A stretch of 64,000 bases of DNA from Phoronis australis. Taxonomy: Eukaryota; Phoronida; Phoronidae. The stretch is taken from contig NMRA01000726.1 in NCBI GenBank assembly GCA_002633005.1, forward strand, positions 101,873 through 165,872, in the 5' to 3' direction. Both the position numbers and the translations under genes were made by a program. This document shows, in pieces, positions 23,153 to 36,359 of the stretch; position 1 is the stretch's first letter; each line of letters opens with the position of its first letter. The notes under the pieces were generated by a model. The model had not been told where the DNA came from. It made no database searches and saw only the letters and a program-made list of their open reading frames with translations.

Positions 23153-23722
23153 ACGTATTTTAATAATTCTTGATCAGAAAAATATGTATCAGAGTCCTAC
23201 TCTGAGTAATAATTCTACAGAATATTGCATCATTTTTGCATTAATAACGTGTCCGCATGTCGAGAACCAGTTTGAAGCCTGTATACTCAATGGAGAAAGC
23301 TGGTTCTCAAAATGCTAGGCTGATGCATTATAGCCAGCTATTACTTTTTTCGTCTCAGATGCCAGGATGTTTGAATTCTTGTATGCATAGCTGACTGGTC
23401 TTTCAGGAAGCATTGACAAAAATATTAGTGTTTTGAGAGTGCATACCACCCTGAACTGACATTTTGTATATTATCATGACATATAATTGTATATAGAACA
23501 TTATTAATGATAACATTATGTAATGGCATACACTAACATCGTTCTTGTGGTATCATTGCCCACCTGATCTCTTTTGGAGGAGTTAAATAAAACAGACATC
23601 TTTAGCGTGAAACGTGACCTTGAAAAAACTCAGCCCACAGGTCCTGCTAGTATGCTGGGACTAGGAAACAGTAAGAGACTGGTTCCTAGGCTGGGAGTAT
23701 AGCCCCAGGACTAGGTGACTGC
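23153..23722 (+). repeat. 570-bp duplication flanking an N, copy 1
   Basis: It is repeated at 23724-24293 with only a handful of single-base differences. The N at 23723 separates the two copies directly. This is most likely the same locus from two haplotypes left side by side in the assembly. It contains one copy of the small palindromic GAGAACCAGTTT repeat (23261-23310). Confidence 0.93.
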
Positions 23723-23723
23723 N

Positions 23724-24293
23724 ACGTATTTTAATAATTCTTGATCAGAAAAATATGTATCAGAGTCCTAGTCTGAGTAATAATTTTACAGAATATTGCA
23801 TCATTTTTGCATTAATATCGTGTCCGCATGTCGAGAACCAGTTTGAAGCCTGTATACTCAATAGAGAAAGCTGGTTCTCAAAATGCTAGGCTGATGCATT
23901 ATAGCCAGCTATTACTTTTTTCGTCTCAGATGCCAGGATGTTTGAATTCTTGTATGCGTAGCTGACTGGTCTTTCAGGAAGCATTGACAAAAATATTAGT
24001 GTTTTGAGAGTGCATACCACCCTGAACTGACATTTTGTATATTATCATGACATATAATTGTATATAGAACATTATTAATGATAACATTATGTAATGGCAT
24101 ACACTAACATTGTTCTTGTGGTATCATTGCCCACCTGATCTCTTTTGGAGGAGTTAAATAAAACAGACATCTTTAGCGTGAAACGTGACCTTGAAAAAAC
24201 TCAGCCCACAGGTCCTGCTAGTATGCTGGGACTAGGAAACAGTAAGAGACTGGTTCCTAGGCTGGGAGTATAGCCCCAGGACTAGGTGACTGC
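23724..24293 (+). repeat. 570-bp duplication flanking an N, copy 2
   Basis: Partner of 23153-23722, then continuing into unique sequence. It has the second copy of the GAGAACCAGTTT palindrome at 23831-23880. Confidence 0.93.
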
Positions 24294-24551
24294 CCCTGCC
24301 CATGAAGCCGATGAACACAACAAGGAAATCCATGGTCCTCCAGGTGCTATATCCAAAACAATGTTATCTAAGAGTAGCTAACTAAATAAACAGAACCAAG
24401 TGACCCCTCATTATGGTGCTATTGACATGTTACCTGTATCATGGTAACCTTTAAAAGCCTGTGGAGCTCCAGATCAAGGTTTAGCTCTGAACAATACCTT
24501 ATCTGGTATTTTTCTCCAAGCTTGATTATCTTGCTGCCTCACTGAGTACAG

Positions 24552-25909
24552 TCATCAGAGGAATTCTCATCTCTCACCACAGCAAGGTACACAGTACCCA
24601 GCCCAGCCATGCCTTTCATAAGAGTTATCTGAGCATGTAAACTGTTGTTAAAAGGAAGTAATGAGACTGTAATTATCTCCACCAGATTAGTTTATTGCAC
24701 TGTCTGCAGGTGATCCACCTCCCCATTCCCATTAACCCTCTCCCATTGTTGCCACCAGGTACATACCAGATGGCATTGTTGATACATGGATTACAAGACC
24801 TAAAACTCACCTTCAATGTCCCCCTATAAGAAAGCATGTGCCTTCGCTTTGGAAATCAGGCACATTTTCGCAGATCATGTCGGAAACTGGTGAAGGGCCA
24901 AGGAAATTAGAAATAAGTTTTATATCAATTAGAACTTGTTAATTTTTCCCAAATTGTCACATTAGAAAATTCTTATCGCGCACATGATGCATCAGTGCTG
25001 CCTTATGATTTGATTACTTCGATGACAGCATCATATGCCGTTTACTTCGATGTCCATTAACTACTGAAGCTGGTATGCAAGTTTCATTTAACTTCGCAGT
25101 CGACACTCCGCTGAGACCGGAGTTAAGTCAGTATGAAAGAGGTAGGGGTAGGGGAGAGCCAGGGGGGTAGGGGAGGGCCAGTAGATTTTGCTGTGATAGC
25201 TTGTTGTATTAATTTCAAGGAAATTCTTTGTTGGAGGCTTTGTTCAAAGGTCAAAGTTAATCTTACTCATTACAAGGAAATGCTTTTGTTGAAAGCTTGG
25301 TTCACTTCAAGTGTAATTGATGCAGCATTTCAACAGTAGGCAGGTCAGTTATGAATCTTTAAAATTGTCCTGGTCTAGGACCCAGTAGTCCTGTTTAATG
25401 TCTCTCGCCATTTCCAAATATTTTATTTTTCACATCCATGTTGTCAAAGTAACTTTAGAGGTATTCTTTCACACCAATGTTTTGATTTATATTTTGGGGT
25501 TCATCCCTCTTGTTTTTTGAGAATATGAGTGCCAAGTTTTGTTTGTTTAAATAAGAAAATTCATCGGGGCTGAATTAAATACTCATCAGCTGGATAACTT
25601 TTACACCGACTGCCTGTGTTGTTCATTATCAACAGTTTGTAAAGTACTAACAACAATTTACAGGTTAGAAAAAGTCGAATGCAATCGGCTGCAAATGGCT
25701 TCATGAGACACTGGAAAGGAGTAATCTCGTCCTAAATCAATGTACAGAATCAAAAAGTGCATGTGAAACCAGTCTGGGTTCATAGTTGATGTGTTGCCTG
25801 TGTTTGTGTTGCAGTTTCAAACTTTTATCTGACCAATGAGCTTACAGTAATTCAGTGGACTGACCGTGGGTTTTTCACGGTTGAACTTGTAACGGGGGCG
25901 GGGGGGGGG
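24552..25909 (+). repeat. ~1.4-kb duplication flanking an N, copy 1
   Basis: From TCATCAGAGGAATTCTCATC to the G-run before the N at 25910 this is repeated at 25911-27459. It lacks a ~190-bp segment present in copy 2. It is likely a haplotype pair. No gene was recognised. Confidence 0.92.
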
Positions 25910-25910
25910 N

Positions 25911-27459
25911 TCATCAGAGGAATTCTCATCTCTCACCACAGCAAGGTACACAGTACCCAGCCCAGCCATGCCTTTCATAAGAGTTATCTGAGCATGTAAA
26001 CTGTTGTTAAAAGGAAGTAATGAGACTGTAATTATCTCCACCAGATTAGTTTATTGCACTGTCTGCAGGTGATCCACCTCCCCATTCCCATTAACCCTCT
26101 CCCATTGTTGCCACCAGGTACATACCAGATGGCATTGTTGATACATGGATTACAAGACCTAAAACTCACCTTCAATGTCCCCCTATAAGAAAGCATGTGC
26201 CTTCGCTTTGGAAATCAGGCACATTTTCGCAGATCATGTCGGAAACTGGTGAAGGGCCAAGGAAATTAGAAATAAGTTTTATATCAATTAGAACTTGTTA
26301 ATTTTTCCCAAATTGTCACATTAGAAAATTCTTATCGCGCACATGATGCATCAGTGCTGACTTATGATTCGATTACTTCGATGACAACAGCATCATATGC
26401 CGTTTACTTCGATGTCCATTAACTACTGAAGCTGGTATGCAAGTTTCATTTAACTTCGCAGTCGACGCTCCGCTGAGACCGGAGTTCAGTCAGTATGAAA
26501 GAGGTAGGGGTAGGGGAGAGCCAGGGGGTAGGGGAGGTTCGGAGGGGAGACCTATATGCCAATACATAAGGAACACTATTGACATGCCATTTTTAGGGCC
26601 TGATAAGTATTTTTCTTTCATTCTTAATTGTTATGACCTTCCCTCCTACAACACCCCAGATCTGTTGTGTACCCCTGTGTACCCCTGTTGTGTACCCCTG
26701 TGTACCCCTGTTGTGTATCCCTGTGCCTGTAGATTTTGCTGTGATAGCATGTTGTATTAATTTCAAGGAAATTCTTTGTTGGAGGCTTTGTTCAAAGGTC
26801 AAAGTTAATCTTACTCATTACAAGGAAATGCTTTTGTTGAAAGCTTGGTTCAATGTAGTTGTTTGTATCTCACTTCAAGTGTAATTGATGCTGCATTTCA
26901 ACAGTAGGCAGGTCAGTTATGAATCTTTAAAATTGTCCTGGTCTAGGACCCAATAGTCCTGTTTAATGTCCCTCGCCATTTCCAAATATTTTATTTTTCA
27001 CATCCATGTCAAAGTAACTTTAGAAGTATTCTTTCTCACCAATGTTTTGATTTATATTTTGGGGTTCATTCCTCTTGTTTTTTGAGAATATGAGTGCCAA
27101 GTTTTGTTTGTTTAAACAAGAAAATTCATCGGGGCTGAATTAAATACTCATCAGTTGGATAACTTTTACACTGCCTGTGTTGTTCATTTTCAACAGTTTA
27201 TAAAGTACTAACAACAATTTACAGGTTAGAAAAAGTCAAATGCAATCGGCTGCAAATGGCTTCATGAGACACTGGATAGGAGTAATCTGGTCCTAAATCG
27301 ATGTACAGATTCAAAAGGTGCATGTGAAACCAGTCTGGGTTCATAGTTAATGTGTTGCCTGTGTTTGTGTTGCAGTTTCAAACTTTTATCTGACCAATGA
27401 GCTTACAGTAATTCAGTGGACTGACCGTGGGTTTTTCACGGTTGAACCTGTAACGGGGG
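25911..27459 (+). repeat. ~1.5-kb duplication flanked by N on both sides, copy 2
   Basis: Partner of 24552-25909, bounded by Ns at 25910 and 27460. It carries an additional segment at about 26538-26727 that includes a short minisatellite built on TGTACCCCTGTTG (26668-26722), so the two versions differ by a length polymorphism. Confidence 0.92.
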
Positions 27460-27460
27460 N

Positions 27461-28547
27461 GTGGAACTCTTTTGTGTAACGAAAGCAGGAAAGTAATGTC
27501 CGCTCTATAAAATCTCAATTCTTGGACATGATTGGTCAGGCTAATGGTGACTATCTCTAATGTGCTTCCAAGATGTTCCGTTTTAAAATTTATGGAGGTT
27601 TTTTGGGCACCGAAATCATGTTATTTCAAATGCATTAGCAAAAAATAAAATGCCTCATACCTGACCATCCACATCAGGTGAATTGTAGGTAATTGTCCCA
27701 GAGAACATTTTTCTTACAAAGAAGTAAATCCATTCAATGACAGTTTTGTTCCAGGGATCACTCACTCTGGTGTCATAGAACTGTTATAAACAATATTGTT
27801 TGGATCTGCCACCAACCTCAATGCAGGGTTTGTTGTTATTTACTGAAGGCTAATCTGTGAGGGATTAGCTACTGTTGTCAACAGTGACATTTCAATAGAC
27901 AGCACTGCATGAAAGCTTGGTCACTTGCTAATCTGCACAATACTATCTTGGAAGTGTGAATACAAACAATGTCCCCTCAGGCTCTATGACATCATTTGGC
28001 GCCATTATGTGGCATATTGGCATTTGAATGGTTAGCACTGCTTCTAATCCCTGGTAGGAGCTTGTGATTGGTTGAAATTAATTATAAACTGCAAACACAA
28101 ACACAGTTTTGGTGCATACATGTGTTGTAAGCATGTGTTTATTGTTGCTTCTGCTGGCTTGCTAGAGAGTTGTGCAATCTAGAGCTCATCAGTTGTGCAG
28201 GTTTTTCTCTGGGAAAGTAAAGCAAACCAGGTAGATATGTTAATGGTGACAATGACTGGAGATGACAGTTAATGAATTGGTGTTTTATTTTTTCAAAGTT
28301 AAAATTCCTGCTTTATTTTTACTGGTTTTGAAGCACAATGAGTGAGGTTTTGGATAATGATTGACTGAAACATTCTAACAACCAACATTTGCAGGTTACC
28401 GATTCCGTGGTTAGCATGGTTTCTGGTCTACACTGCTTGGAAAACCTGGAAACCTGGAAAGTGATTTCCTTCATGGAAAATTTATGGAAATTTTTTGAGA
28501 GAAAGAAGTCATGGATAATTTTAGTGACAGATATACGTTTTCAATAA
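27461..28547 (+). other. Intergenic spacer after N gap
   Basis: No supported gene. Because the N at 27460 marks a join, continuity with the sequence to its left is uncertain. Confidence 0.4.
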
Positions 28548-28650
28548 GGAGGGGTTAGGATTCGCGCGAATGAGAGGCGCGTAGCTCAAAGCGGGCAGAG
28601 GTCGGGAGTGTATTTTCCCCCTTCCCGTGTAAGATTTTTTTGGTTTTTGT
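28548..28650 (+). repeat. Dispersed repeat, inverted copy at 4640-4745
   Basis: GGGGTTAGGATTCGCGCGAAT and the following GCGTAGCTCAAAGCGGGCAGAGG match the reverse complement of 4640-4745. The rest of the 28.6-29.9 kb sequence shows no gene. Confidence 0.55.
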
Positions 28651-29973
28651 AGCTTATTTTGTTTTCTTGGCAACGTTTTTCTTTTAATTTTTATTGAAAC
28701 CTGAATAGGTAATATGAGAACTGAAAGATTATTTAGTAAGCTTGGTCATAACTCAAGATGGTTTTTGCTATGCCATTGCGTATGTTTGGCTTCGGAATAA
28801 ACTACATTTTGATATTGTTCTTTTTCAAGACATTTTGCACAATTTATTCTCAAAGCAGTTATGGATCTGTATGAGATAAGAGAATAAGTTAAATCTTTCT
28901 AAAAGTCACTACTTCTAAATTGAATAGTTTTGTTTTCTACATATTTAATGGCATGGTTATAAAAATTGATTTGACTCGGTAAATTCTACAAAACTTTATG
29001 TAAAACTGGTATAAAAACCCACATTCTGCCAAAGTTGCTATGGTGAAGTGTCACCAGTTTCAGTCAAAAATAATTGCCAAATTTGTGCTTTTCATTTTCA
29101 AGGCTTCAGACATTATCGTGACTACCCACAATTTTTCAAAATATTGGCTGTTGGTTGCTATGGTGCAGAGCCAGGCAAACCATCGCCTGGTGCTGTTTAA
29201 AATTCATGAAAAAAATCAAAAAAATCTACCATTAATTTTGTCTACCATATTGTATCCTAAATTGGTGAAAATTTACATTAACTTTTACGGTCTTTGATTT
29301 ATGACCAATCTGTTTTAGCCCTTTTCCTTTAAAAGAACTAAATTCATACCAAAATCGTTTTCGGCCACAACCAAAAGTTTGCCTGCTAGATGGGATTTTC
29401 GTTTAAGTGATAAAAACATGTAACTGTCATCGCTGAAAATTGTTTAGGAAAAATTGTTTATATTGTTTACTGTGTTTTACAAGGTCAGATTGAAGGTCAT
29501 CTGCTATATAGTTGGCGAGGTGGCAAATACCGAGCTTAACTTGCCAGTGCCTGCACATCTGAAATGACATTTTCTAGCAATAGTGACTTCTCAAGTAAAC
29601 TAGATACGACATTGCAACTGATGGCTCTCCAAAGTTATAGATAAATGCCTACGTAAGGTTGTAAGACCCTATAAAGTCGGCCAAATTTGGCTGACTTTGG
29701 AACACCATGTCTCAGAAAGGGCTATGTAATCCTGGACTTTCCTGTTGTAAATATTCTTTTGCATTTGTGACTGGCGAGAACACGCGCTTACAAAATATGC
29801 TGGGAGGTCGGTCAGCAGCTTGTTAAGTTATTTTTTTGAAAATTCGATCTGGAAAATACTTTTTCATTTCCTCGCCCCGTGAGTAACAATTTTGGTACTT
29901 TGTCCGCTGTATTATTTCTGAAAATCTGAAACTAGCATAATATATGACGTTGCCATTTTTCAGCTTCACAAAC

Positions 29974-30438
29974 ATGCATCTGGTATTGGTCCGTGAGGGC
30001 TATACGCCCATACACGTGCCGGACGTGACCTTGAGTGAGGGTCACACATTGTCGGTAGGGGGCGTGGAGGCTGACACAACAGACATCGAGCCTGCTCAGT
30101 GGTTTAAAACGCTTATCATGGACTATATGACGATTGACTGCAGCAAACGAATCGTGAAGTGGAGCATGGAGCAATCGGAATCGAGCTTGGAAGAATCCGT
30201 GTCCGAGCAACTGAAACGCAATTCCCGCGTTCTTTTCAGCGAGGGCGAGTTCTATGACTTCGAAGCCCGAAGTGACGAATTGTTCGACTCCATCGCAGAG
30301 GTGTTCGATCGTCATGGCCAGTCGACCCTAGCAGAGATAAGCCCATTATTGTTGAGAGCTCTCCATTGTCATATCCTACCAAACGTTAATCTGAACCAGG
30401 ATGACATTCCAAAGTTGGAGGAAGCTATGATAAAGCAG
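29974..30438 (+). CDS. VPS9-domain protein, copy 2, exon A
   Basis: This exon encodes residues 1-155, beginning MHLVLVREGYTPIHVPDVTL. The acceptor is TTTTTCAG|CTTCAC (29963/29964) and the donor is AAGCAG|GTGAGT (30438/30439), phase 0, as in copy 1. The AAAC-ATG context favours this start. Fifty-three consecutive bases (30097-30149) are identical to copy 1 (1828-1880). Compared with copy 1 there is a three-codon insertion after the conserved KRIVKW segment. The function of this region is unknown; conservation shows that it is under constraint. Confidence 0.82.
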
Positions 30439-33400
30439 GTGAGTCTGAGGGTTGTATTTAGCTAAAATACACGAAGACGTACATCTATATTACAAACAGT
30501 TAATAAATCCGTTTTCCGTACAAGAAGTGAACATTTTGATTTAGACCATGTGCCATAATATATTGCAGTGTTGGTCGTAACACTTTCCTTCTGCTCAAAT
30601 GAAAAGCGATGTCTGGGTTTGCAAGTAATTGGTACTTTATTACTTGTTGCGATCTTGCTTGTTGCATTACGCCAACACATTGATCTCGTGCTGAAAATTC
30701 AGCGAAGGGTCAGCTCATTCAAAGCCCTGAAATTTTCTTCAAGCGTGAAATTGTCTTCAAGCGTGAAATTGTCTTCAACACGACTATGGCATGGGGCAAT
30801 TGAAGGTCAATTTCATAAGCATAAGAAGCCACTTTTTGTGATAGAAGGCAAGTTTATATTTTACAGCCGCTTCAGTGCTGAGCCTGGAACTTTAAAATGA
30901 TGCACTATTTATTGGTCTACTTGTCTTCAATGCAGAATATGAAAAAATAAACTGCGTTCTTATTTTTCATATTTTGTCTTACAGTTAGTATTACTGTCTG
31001 TGCAATTTTACTATCATTGGCCTTTCCATGTTCACTCTGTGTTCTTGTGGTATCACAATAGGGCATGAAAATGAAACTTCTCGTGTCAATCCATGGCCCT
31101 CAATATCTGGAGTTTGGGGCCGATATTCGTTCCCCTCTGACAAATATTGAAAAATCATGCGAAGCTCCCCTCCTGAGTCCCAAAAATTACTTTCAAGTTA
31201 TGTTTTTGCCTGGGGTGCAGCTGGAAAGTTTGGACACCCACCCATTTACAGAATAGACTAGAAAAAGGGACCCACTTAATGTGAATAAGTCGTCTCTTTG
31301 GTATTGCACCAGCAACACCGCCAGATTAGAGGGTTTCTCGTGCCACAAACCTATAAGCTGTATTATTGACTGTTTTTAATTTGATGCCTGTCGGCTCAAA
31401 AGGTTTTGTAATTTTGTCAAATATTAGTCCATCTTTGCAAAAGAAATTTTGATTTTAAAACCCTCTGTAAGTTTTTATGTTGAAAAGATGCCTTTTGTAG
31501 AACCTATGTAACTCCCAAAGTGAACCCTTTTGTAAGGATTAATTTCGTTACAAGTAATTTCTGTTGGAAAAAGTATGTTTTGTAGAAAAATTGTTCATGA
31601 AAAAGTAACATTTATATTAGTATCACATCCTGTATGTTCCTCTAGTATACTGTATGGGAGCCCCCCCCCTCAAGGTAAAGCCAGGGTGCAGTTGAGGATG
31701 GTCATCATTTCCTGTTGTCTTGTCAGTTGATATTATTACTCACTGTCAGAGGGAGACAACTCTGACTAATGCTCACACTCTTGTGATACCAACAACTTCA
31801 GCTCCATGTAAGACAGAGGTCATGTATGATGGTTTCATACACTCACTGAAGCATCAGTCTAGCCACAATTAAAACCAATTTTCAATGTCAGTTTGAGTTG
31901 AAACTTTGGCATTGGTATTTATAAAACTAGTTTCATTTACTGCGTGACTTGGAGGAAGAGACGAATCACTGAAATTAATGCTAGTGTTGCAGTGTTGCAA
32001 CATATGGACTCTACTGATATAGCATAACTTATTTTTAATGTGGGTGAATCTGAGTTATCACAAAGGGGGCAAGCACAGTTTTCTAAGGTAAAATATAACC
32101 TCAGTTATGTTTTTGTCGAGTCCATGATAGAGGGTGTCAGGTCTATGGTGCCCCCTTTTATCAAAGTATTGTTAGACATGTATATGGTAAAATTCTCCAT
32201 TGAAATTGAAGCTGAAATTTAAATGTGATCTTGATACTGAAGACTGTCGGTCACGGTCAAATTTTTCGTTTATCTTATTTCTTAAATATCAGATGTTTCG
32301 TGTATCAACAAAGTCTGGTGAAAAACAAAGAAAATATTAACAAAATTCATGCAATTTTTGAATTTTGAACAGCCAATGTTCACTATAAGTTCTAAAGTTT
32401 GGTACACGGTCTGGTGTTAGTAAAATAATTGATTTATCACAGTGTCCCACACACTGGAACTTTTAACATAATATGAAACAATGCAATCGAACATGCTAAC
32501 GAAGGTAATTATTGCCACACATATACATAAAAACCGATAGACTAAACACATGTCTCGATCAAAGTGCATTGAAGTTTTAGCCAGTTCCAAAATCCACTTC
32601 TATATAGTCGCTTCTCTCATTTAGTCTTGTAACAATTATGTTTGAATGTGATTTATTTGAGCCAGGCAGCCTTTTGTTTAGTTTAATATCGTCTTTATTT
32701 GCATTTTTTCCAATGTGTTATATCTTAAATCTACCTTATGTGTGCGCATAAGAATTACTGTACAGATTGTCCAATACAGTTTTCGTTTATCACTGTTACT
32801 ACAGTACCTGGTATTCTATGTGACAAACCAAAGTGGGTTGCTGAGTGTTTCGACAATTTTTCTGGCTCAAGCTCTAAATGGTGCGTTATTTAGAGAAGGA
32901 ACATGTCTGATTTGGTTGTCAATTTCATTTCACTTTGTCCCTGTTTGTGTTTTGACATGTACCGTATTCATCGTAATAACCAACCAGGGCGCTTTGAAAA
33001 GTTTGGTTCAGTGGGGGCGCTTATTATAACCCAAGGCGGTTGAAACCCGGTCTCTGAAACGGGTGAAATTGGAAGCTAATATTCATCAAATTTACGCTCT
33101 GTGACGTATCTGTAATCTATGAAAGACTTTCAACAAAACTGTGGTGCATTGCTATCAAACTTTGCAGCTAAATTACGACCATTTTACAGAAAATTGTGCT
33201 GACATCGTAAGGCGAAAACTCGCAGACTGACTGCCTCGAAATCGCCGTCTTCGATATGGCGACTTCAATGCTTGAATAAAAATAGTTCAACTTGCTCTGT
33301 GTCGGTCGTGTTTACACACACACTTGCGGCCGAGCTATTCTGTTGCAGTTACTCCTTGACAACTGACTCTTGTATAAGGGCGTTGTGTAAACACGGTTCT

Positions 33401-34470
33401 GTGATGATCATCTGGTTATGAATATTAAAAGTGACCAGACCATGACTTTTGTTTTATTTCAATTTAAAACAAGTGTTTGAACTTAAGTCCAACTGTTGTT
33501 GTTTATTTTGTGTCAATTATGTTGGTATAGGTCATAGGCTATAGGTTCTCACCCTTTTTGATGGCACTTCATTCTCAGTTTTATTTTGGGGGAAATCCTG
33601 CGGGATGGTTGGTTTTCAAATTGACTAAAAGTCAAATTTCAAATGTCTAAGAACTTACCGTAAACGTTCGGGTTAACGCCCATGCTCAGTTAACTGCCCA
33701 CCCCCAATTTTTTGGGTTTGCCAATTTAACCGCCCAGGGCGTTAACCCAAACGTTTACGGTAAGTGCTTCAAGCCCTGTCAACTAATTTTTGTGCAATGT
33801 GTCCAACCATGTGGCTTGCGCACGTCTGATGTACCGCAAATGACATCAGGCCAACCACCTGTACTCTCTTACATTTTGGTGTGTGCTATTGCTTTTAAAA
33901 ATATTAATTTGGCTGTGAACTAAATGTTGGAAATTTGCCATCTGGGTGGGGGGTGACTCCCCAACTCTGGTTGGTTCGTGACCTCCGGGAGAATGGGGGG
34001 TGTATAACTCACCAACTCTAGTCAGCACTTCACACTATCTGGTAAAGTTTCTGGGGTGCGTTTCGGTTTCCCTGGCGTCGTCTCGTGTGGATAAATGAAA
34101 GAAGGTCCATCAGTCAACCAAGATTATATGCACTCTTGCAACTTAAACCACTTCATAAAACTGGTCTGTAATTGTTCCCCAGTCAAATTAAATATGATTT
34201 GTGGTCTTGGAAAGAACTGACTCGCAGTTCATTATTGCTGGAGATGAGGTCGAATGAGTTGGCTAATGTCATGGCAGGTCATTTTATGGGCCATTCAGGT
34301 GATAATTTTTGCATTTCTTGTGTGAAATAAGTGATTAGTTGTCACAATCCACTTCTTGGGCTTTGTAAATTTTGATGGGGAAGCTATTTTTGACATACAA
34401 ACGATGTAAATGAAAAATAGTGATAAAACATTCGACTGCATGTTCTGATAATTGACTGTACATTTTTCAG
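30439..34470 (+). other. Intron A-B of copy 2
   Basis: About 4.0 kb. It contains a short GTCTTCAAGCGTGAAATT tandem (30731-30780) and the 103-bp MITE at 33658-33760. It lacks the CTCF-like array found in the same intron of copy 1. No other gene was supported. Confidence 0.5.
33658..33760. mobile_element. 103-bp MITE, CCGTAAACGTTCGGGTTAAC family
   Basis: The ends CCGTAAACGTTCGGGTTAACG and CGTTAACCCAAACGTTTACGG are inverted repeats of about 21 bases with one mismatch. Internal TTAACTGCCC and TTAACCGCCC motifs echo those in the 834-bp element at 11571-12404. It lies in intron A-B of VPS9 copy 2. Confidence 0.85.
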
Positions 34471-35049
34471 CAACTGCTCATCAACAAGTTGGAAGAGCGC
34501 GTGGAGGAACTGACCAAGGTAATTAGTCTACACGACAACTGCCTTCTCAAACATCGCAATAAGATGGTCGATGATCTGTACAAAAACCCTGGTGACGTGG
34601 TGAACTTTGACCAAGAAATCCTTGAGATACTGAAGGGGCACGTGTCTCGTGACTGCCAGCGAATCGGACTAGAATTGGAGCAACTACAAAATGCTGTGGT
34701 TCGTGCAAAACAGAAAGTTGAGAATTCTCCTGGCAACGAACAGCTGCAGTGGGATATGAGGCAGAAACGAGCGACACGTGACGCGTTCTATGAGGACAAA
34801 TACCTCAAAGTAATCAATGTGAGGGAGACTTTATCTGAGAGAATTTCCCTGTGTAAGAGGGCAACAACTTTGCCACCAAGCTCGGGGAAGTACAAGCGGC
34901 GCCATCTGGATATTTGGTCTAAGAAGCCGAAGTCATTGTCTAAAGCGACTGCGAATCAGAAAATACGTTTGCTGCATAATTTGTATGCGAAGACATCACA
35001 AATACAGGCAGACGCCAAGGATCAAATCAAGAACCTTGTGACGAGAAAG
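34471..35049 (+). CDS. VPS9-domain protein, copy 2, exon B (coiled-coil region)
   Basis: This exon encodes residues 156-348. The acceptor is TTTTTCAG|CAACTG (34470/34471) and the donor is AGAAAG|GTATGC (35049/35050), both phase 0. The translation starts QLLINKLEERVEELTKVI with no ATG near the 5' end, which proves that an upstream coding exon is required. Charged helices with heptad leucines (LEERVEEL; RIGLELEQLQNAVVRAKQ) predict a coiled coil, followed by a basic tail. Conserved with copy 1: DDLYKxPGDVVNF and NEQLQWDMxxKRxxRDAxYExxYLKV. Confidence 0.85.
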
Positions 35050-35663
35050 GTATGCCGTGTCTTTTTAGGGCATTCCTCTTGTTCTTCAAATCCACGCAGG
35101 AGATTTTGCTTGTTTGAGAGATTGTCAATTTCTTAATTAAGAACTATTGCTCATCTTAAGACTGAGTTTGATGACTTTTTGTGCGTCACTCCAGTACTGT
35201 TTTCAAGGTGAACTGAATGTATGGAAATGAGTTTTAACTTTGACAAAGTTATCAGTCGGTCAAGGTCTTGCAAGTATCATAGAAACTGAAACGAGTGTAG
35301 GCTGGGTTACTTTTATTAATTTATAAATCCTAGCAAACTTGTTGGATGTGCTGTTATCAGCTTGCATGTTGTAAATTATTAATTTTATCACCTCTAGTTT
35401 CAACTGTTTTACTAAAGCTTTCTTCAATTACTTTCAACCATGTGGCCTGGCTGTGGCTGCAGATAAGGGATACAATTTACAGCAGCCGTACTGGTGGACC
35501 CTGTCCATTATCAACTGTCTGAAAATTGAGCTTCACAATATGTTTGCCATTGGTTACAATTAATGTTTACTGGCGGTATTTTTAAAAACTGGTAGTGGTG
35601 GTGGGGGTGGTACTCCAACAGCGCACCCTGTTGCCTCAGTTAGTGACTATCCGTTCCTTACAG

Positions 35664-35944
35664 GTGCTGATGGTGAGTGTGAAGGAAGCCATCGCTATGA
35701 CAATCAGGGACCTCCAGAGCGAGGAACAGACGGTTGGCCTGGCCACAGAGCATGGTTACTCATGCACGTATCCCACTGATGTGCTGAATCGCACCACAAT
35801 CCCTTCCGATTGGCTCACATTCGAGGACCGAGTCACCTCAATGGTTACCGATGAAAGTCACGTGGTTGGCGCTATGCACTCCGCATTCTGTCAATTAGTT
35901 GCCACCACCTGCACAGATGCGTACCAAGAGGACGAATATTACAG
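35664..35944 (+). CDS. VPS9-domain protein, copy 2, exon C
   Basis: This exon encodes residues 349-441 plus two bases. The acceptor is CCTTACAG|GTGCTG (35663/35664) and the donor is TTACAG|GTAAAT (35944/35945), the same phases and length (281 bases) as copy 1. The translation starts VLMVSVKEAIAMTIRDLQ and ends DEYY plus a split Arg. The upstream intron shares ~50 bases of homology with copy 1. No domain was recognised. Confidence 0.85.
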
Positions 35945-36359
35945 GTAAATGCTGTCTGGTGTTGTTTTTGTTCTCACATGCACACATCCATTCGGGGGTT
36001 TAGCTCACAAGCACTTTTCTATTGTCCAGTTCACCTGATAAATACCATCAACTCTTCATTGTGACTATCACAAGCTGATGGTAGGTAGCCAGTTTTCTTT
36101 CGAACCCACTGTACATTTGGTGTAAAAAATCCATTTCTATCTCCAACAAAATATGTGGCCAAATCAACATCGCACTGATGCCAGCCTTCCAATCATGTGT
36201 CAGTCCCACAATGCATCTGCCGATGTCTACGACATCTGTTGTTTATAGTGGAAACTACAACATAGCTACTGTATTGAAAGTTGTACTCGGTGCACCTGTG
36301 CCATCTTCATGAGACACCAGCACACCCATGTTCACAGTCAACCACACTGTTTGACCGGT

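Noticed and set aside
29932-30315. 127-codon open frame on the minus strand
   Set aside because: It lies exactly antisense to exon A of VPS9 copy 2, whose + frame is conserved with copy 1 and flanked by splice sites; the minus frame is a shadow.
34467-34777. Minus-strand frames of 76-89 codons
   Set aside because: Antisense to exon B of copy 2; not conserved opposite exon B of copy 1 as protein.
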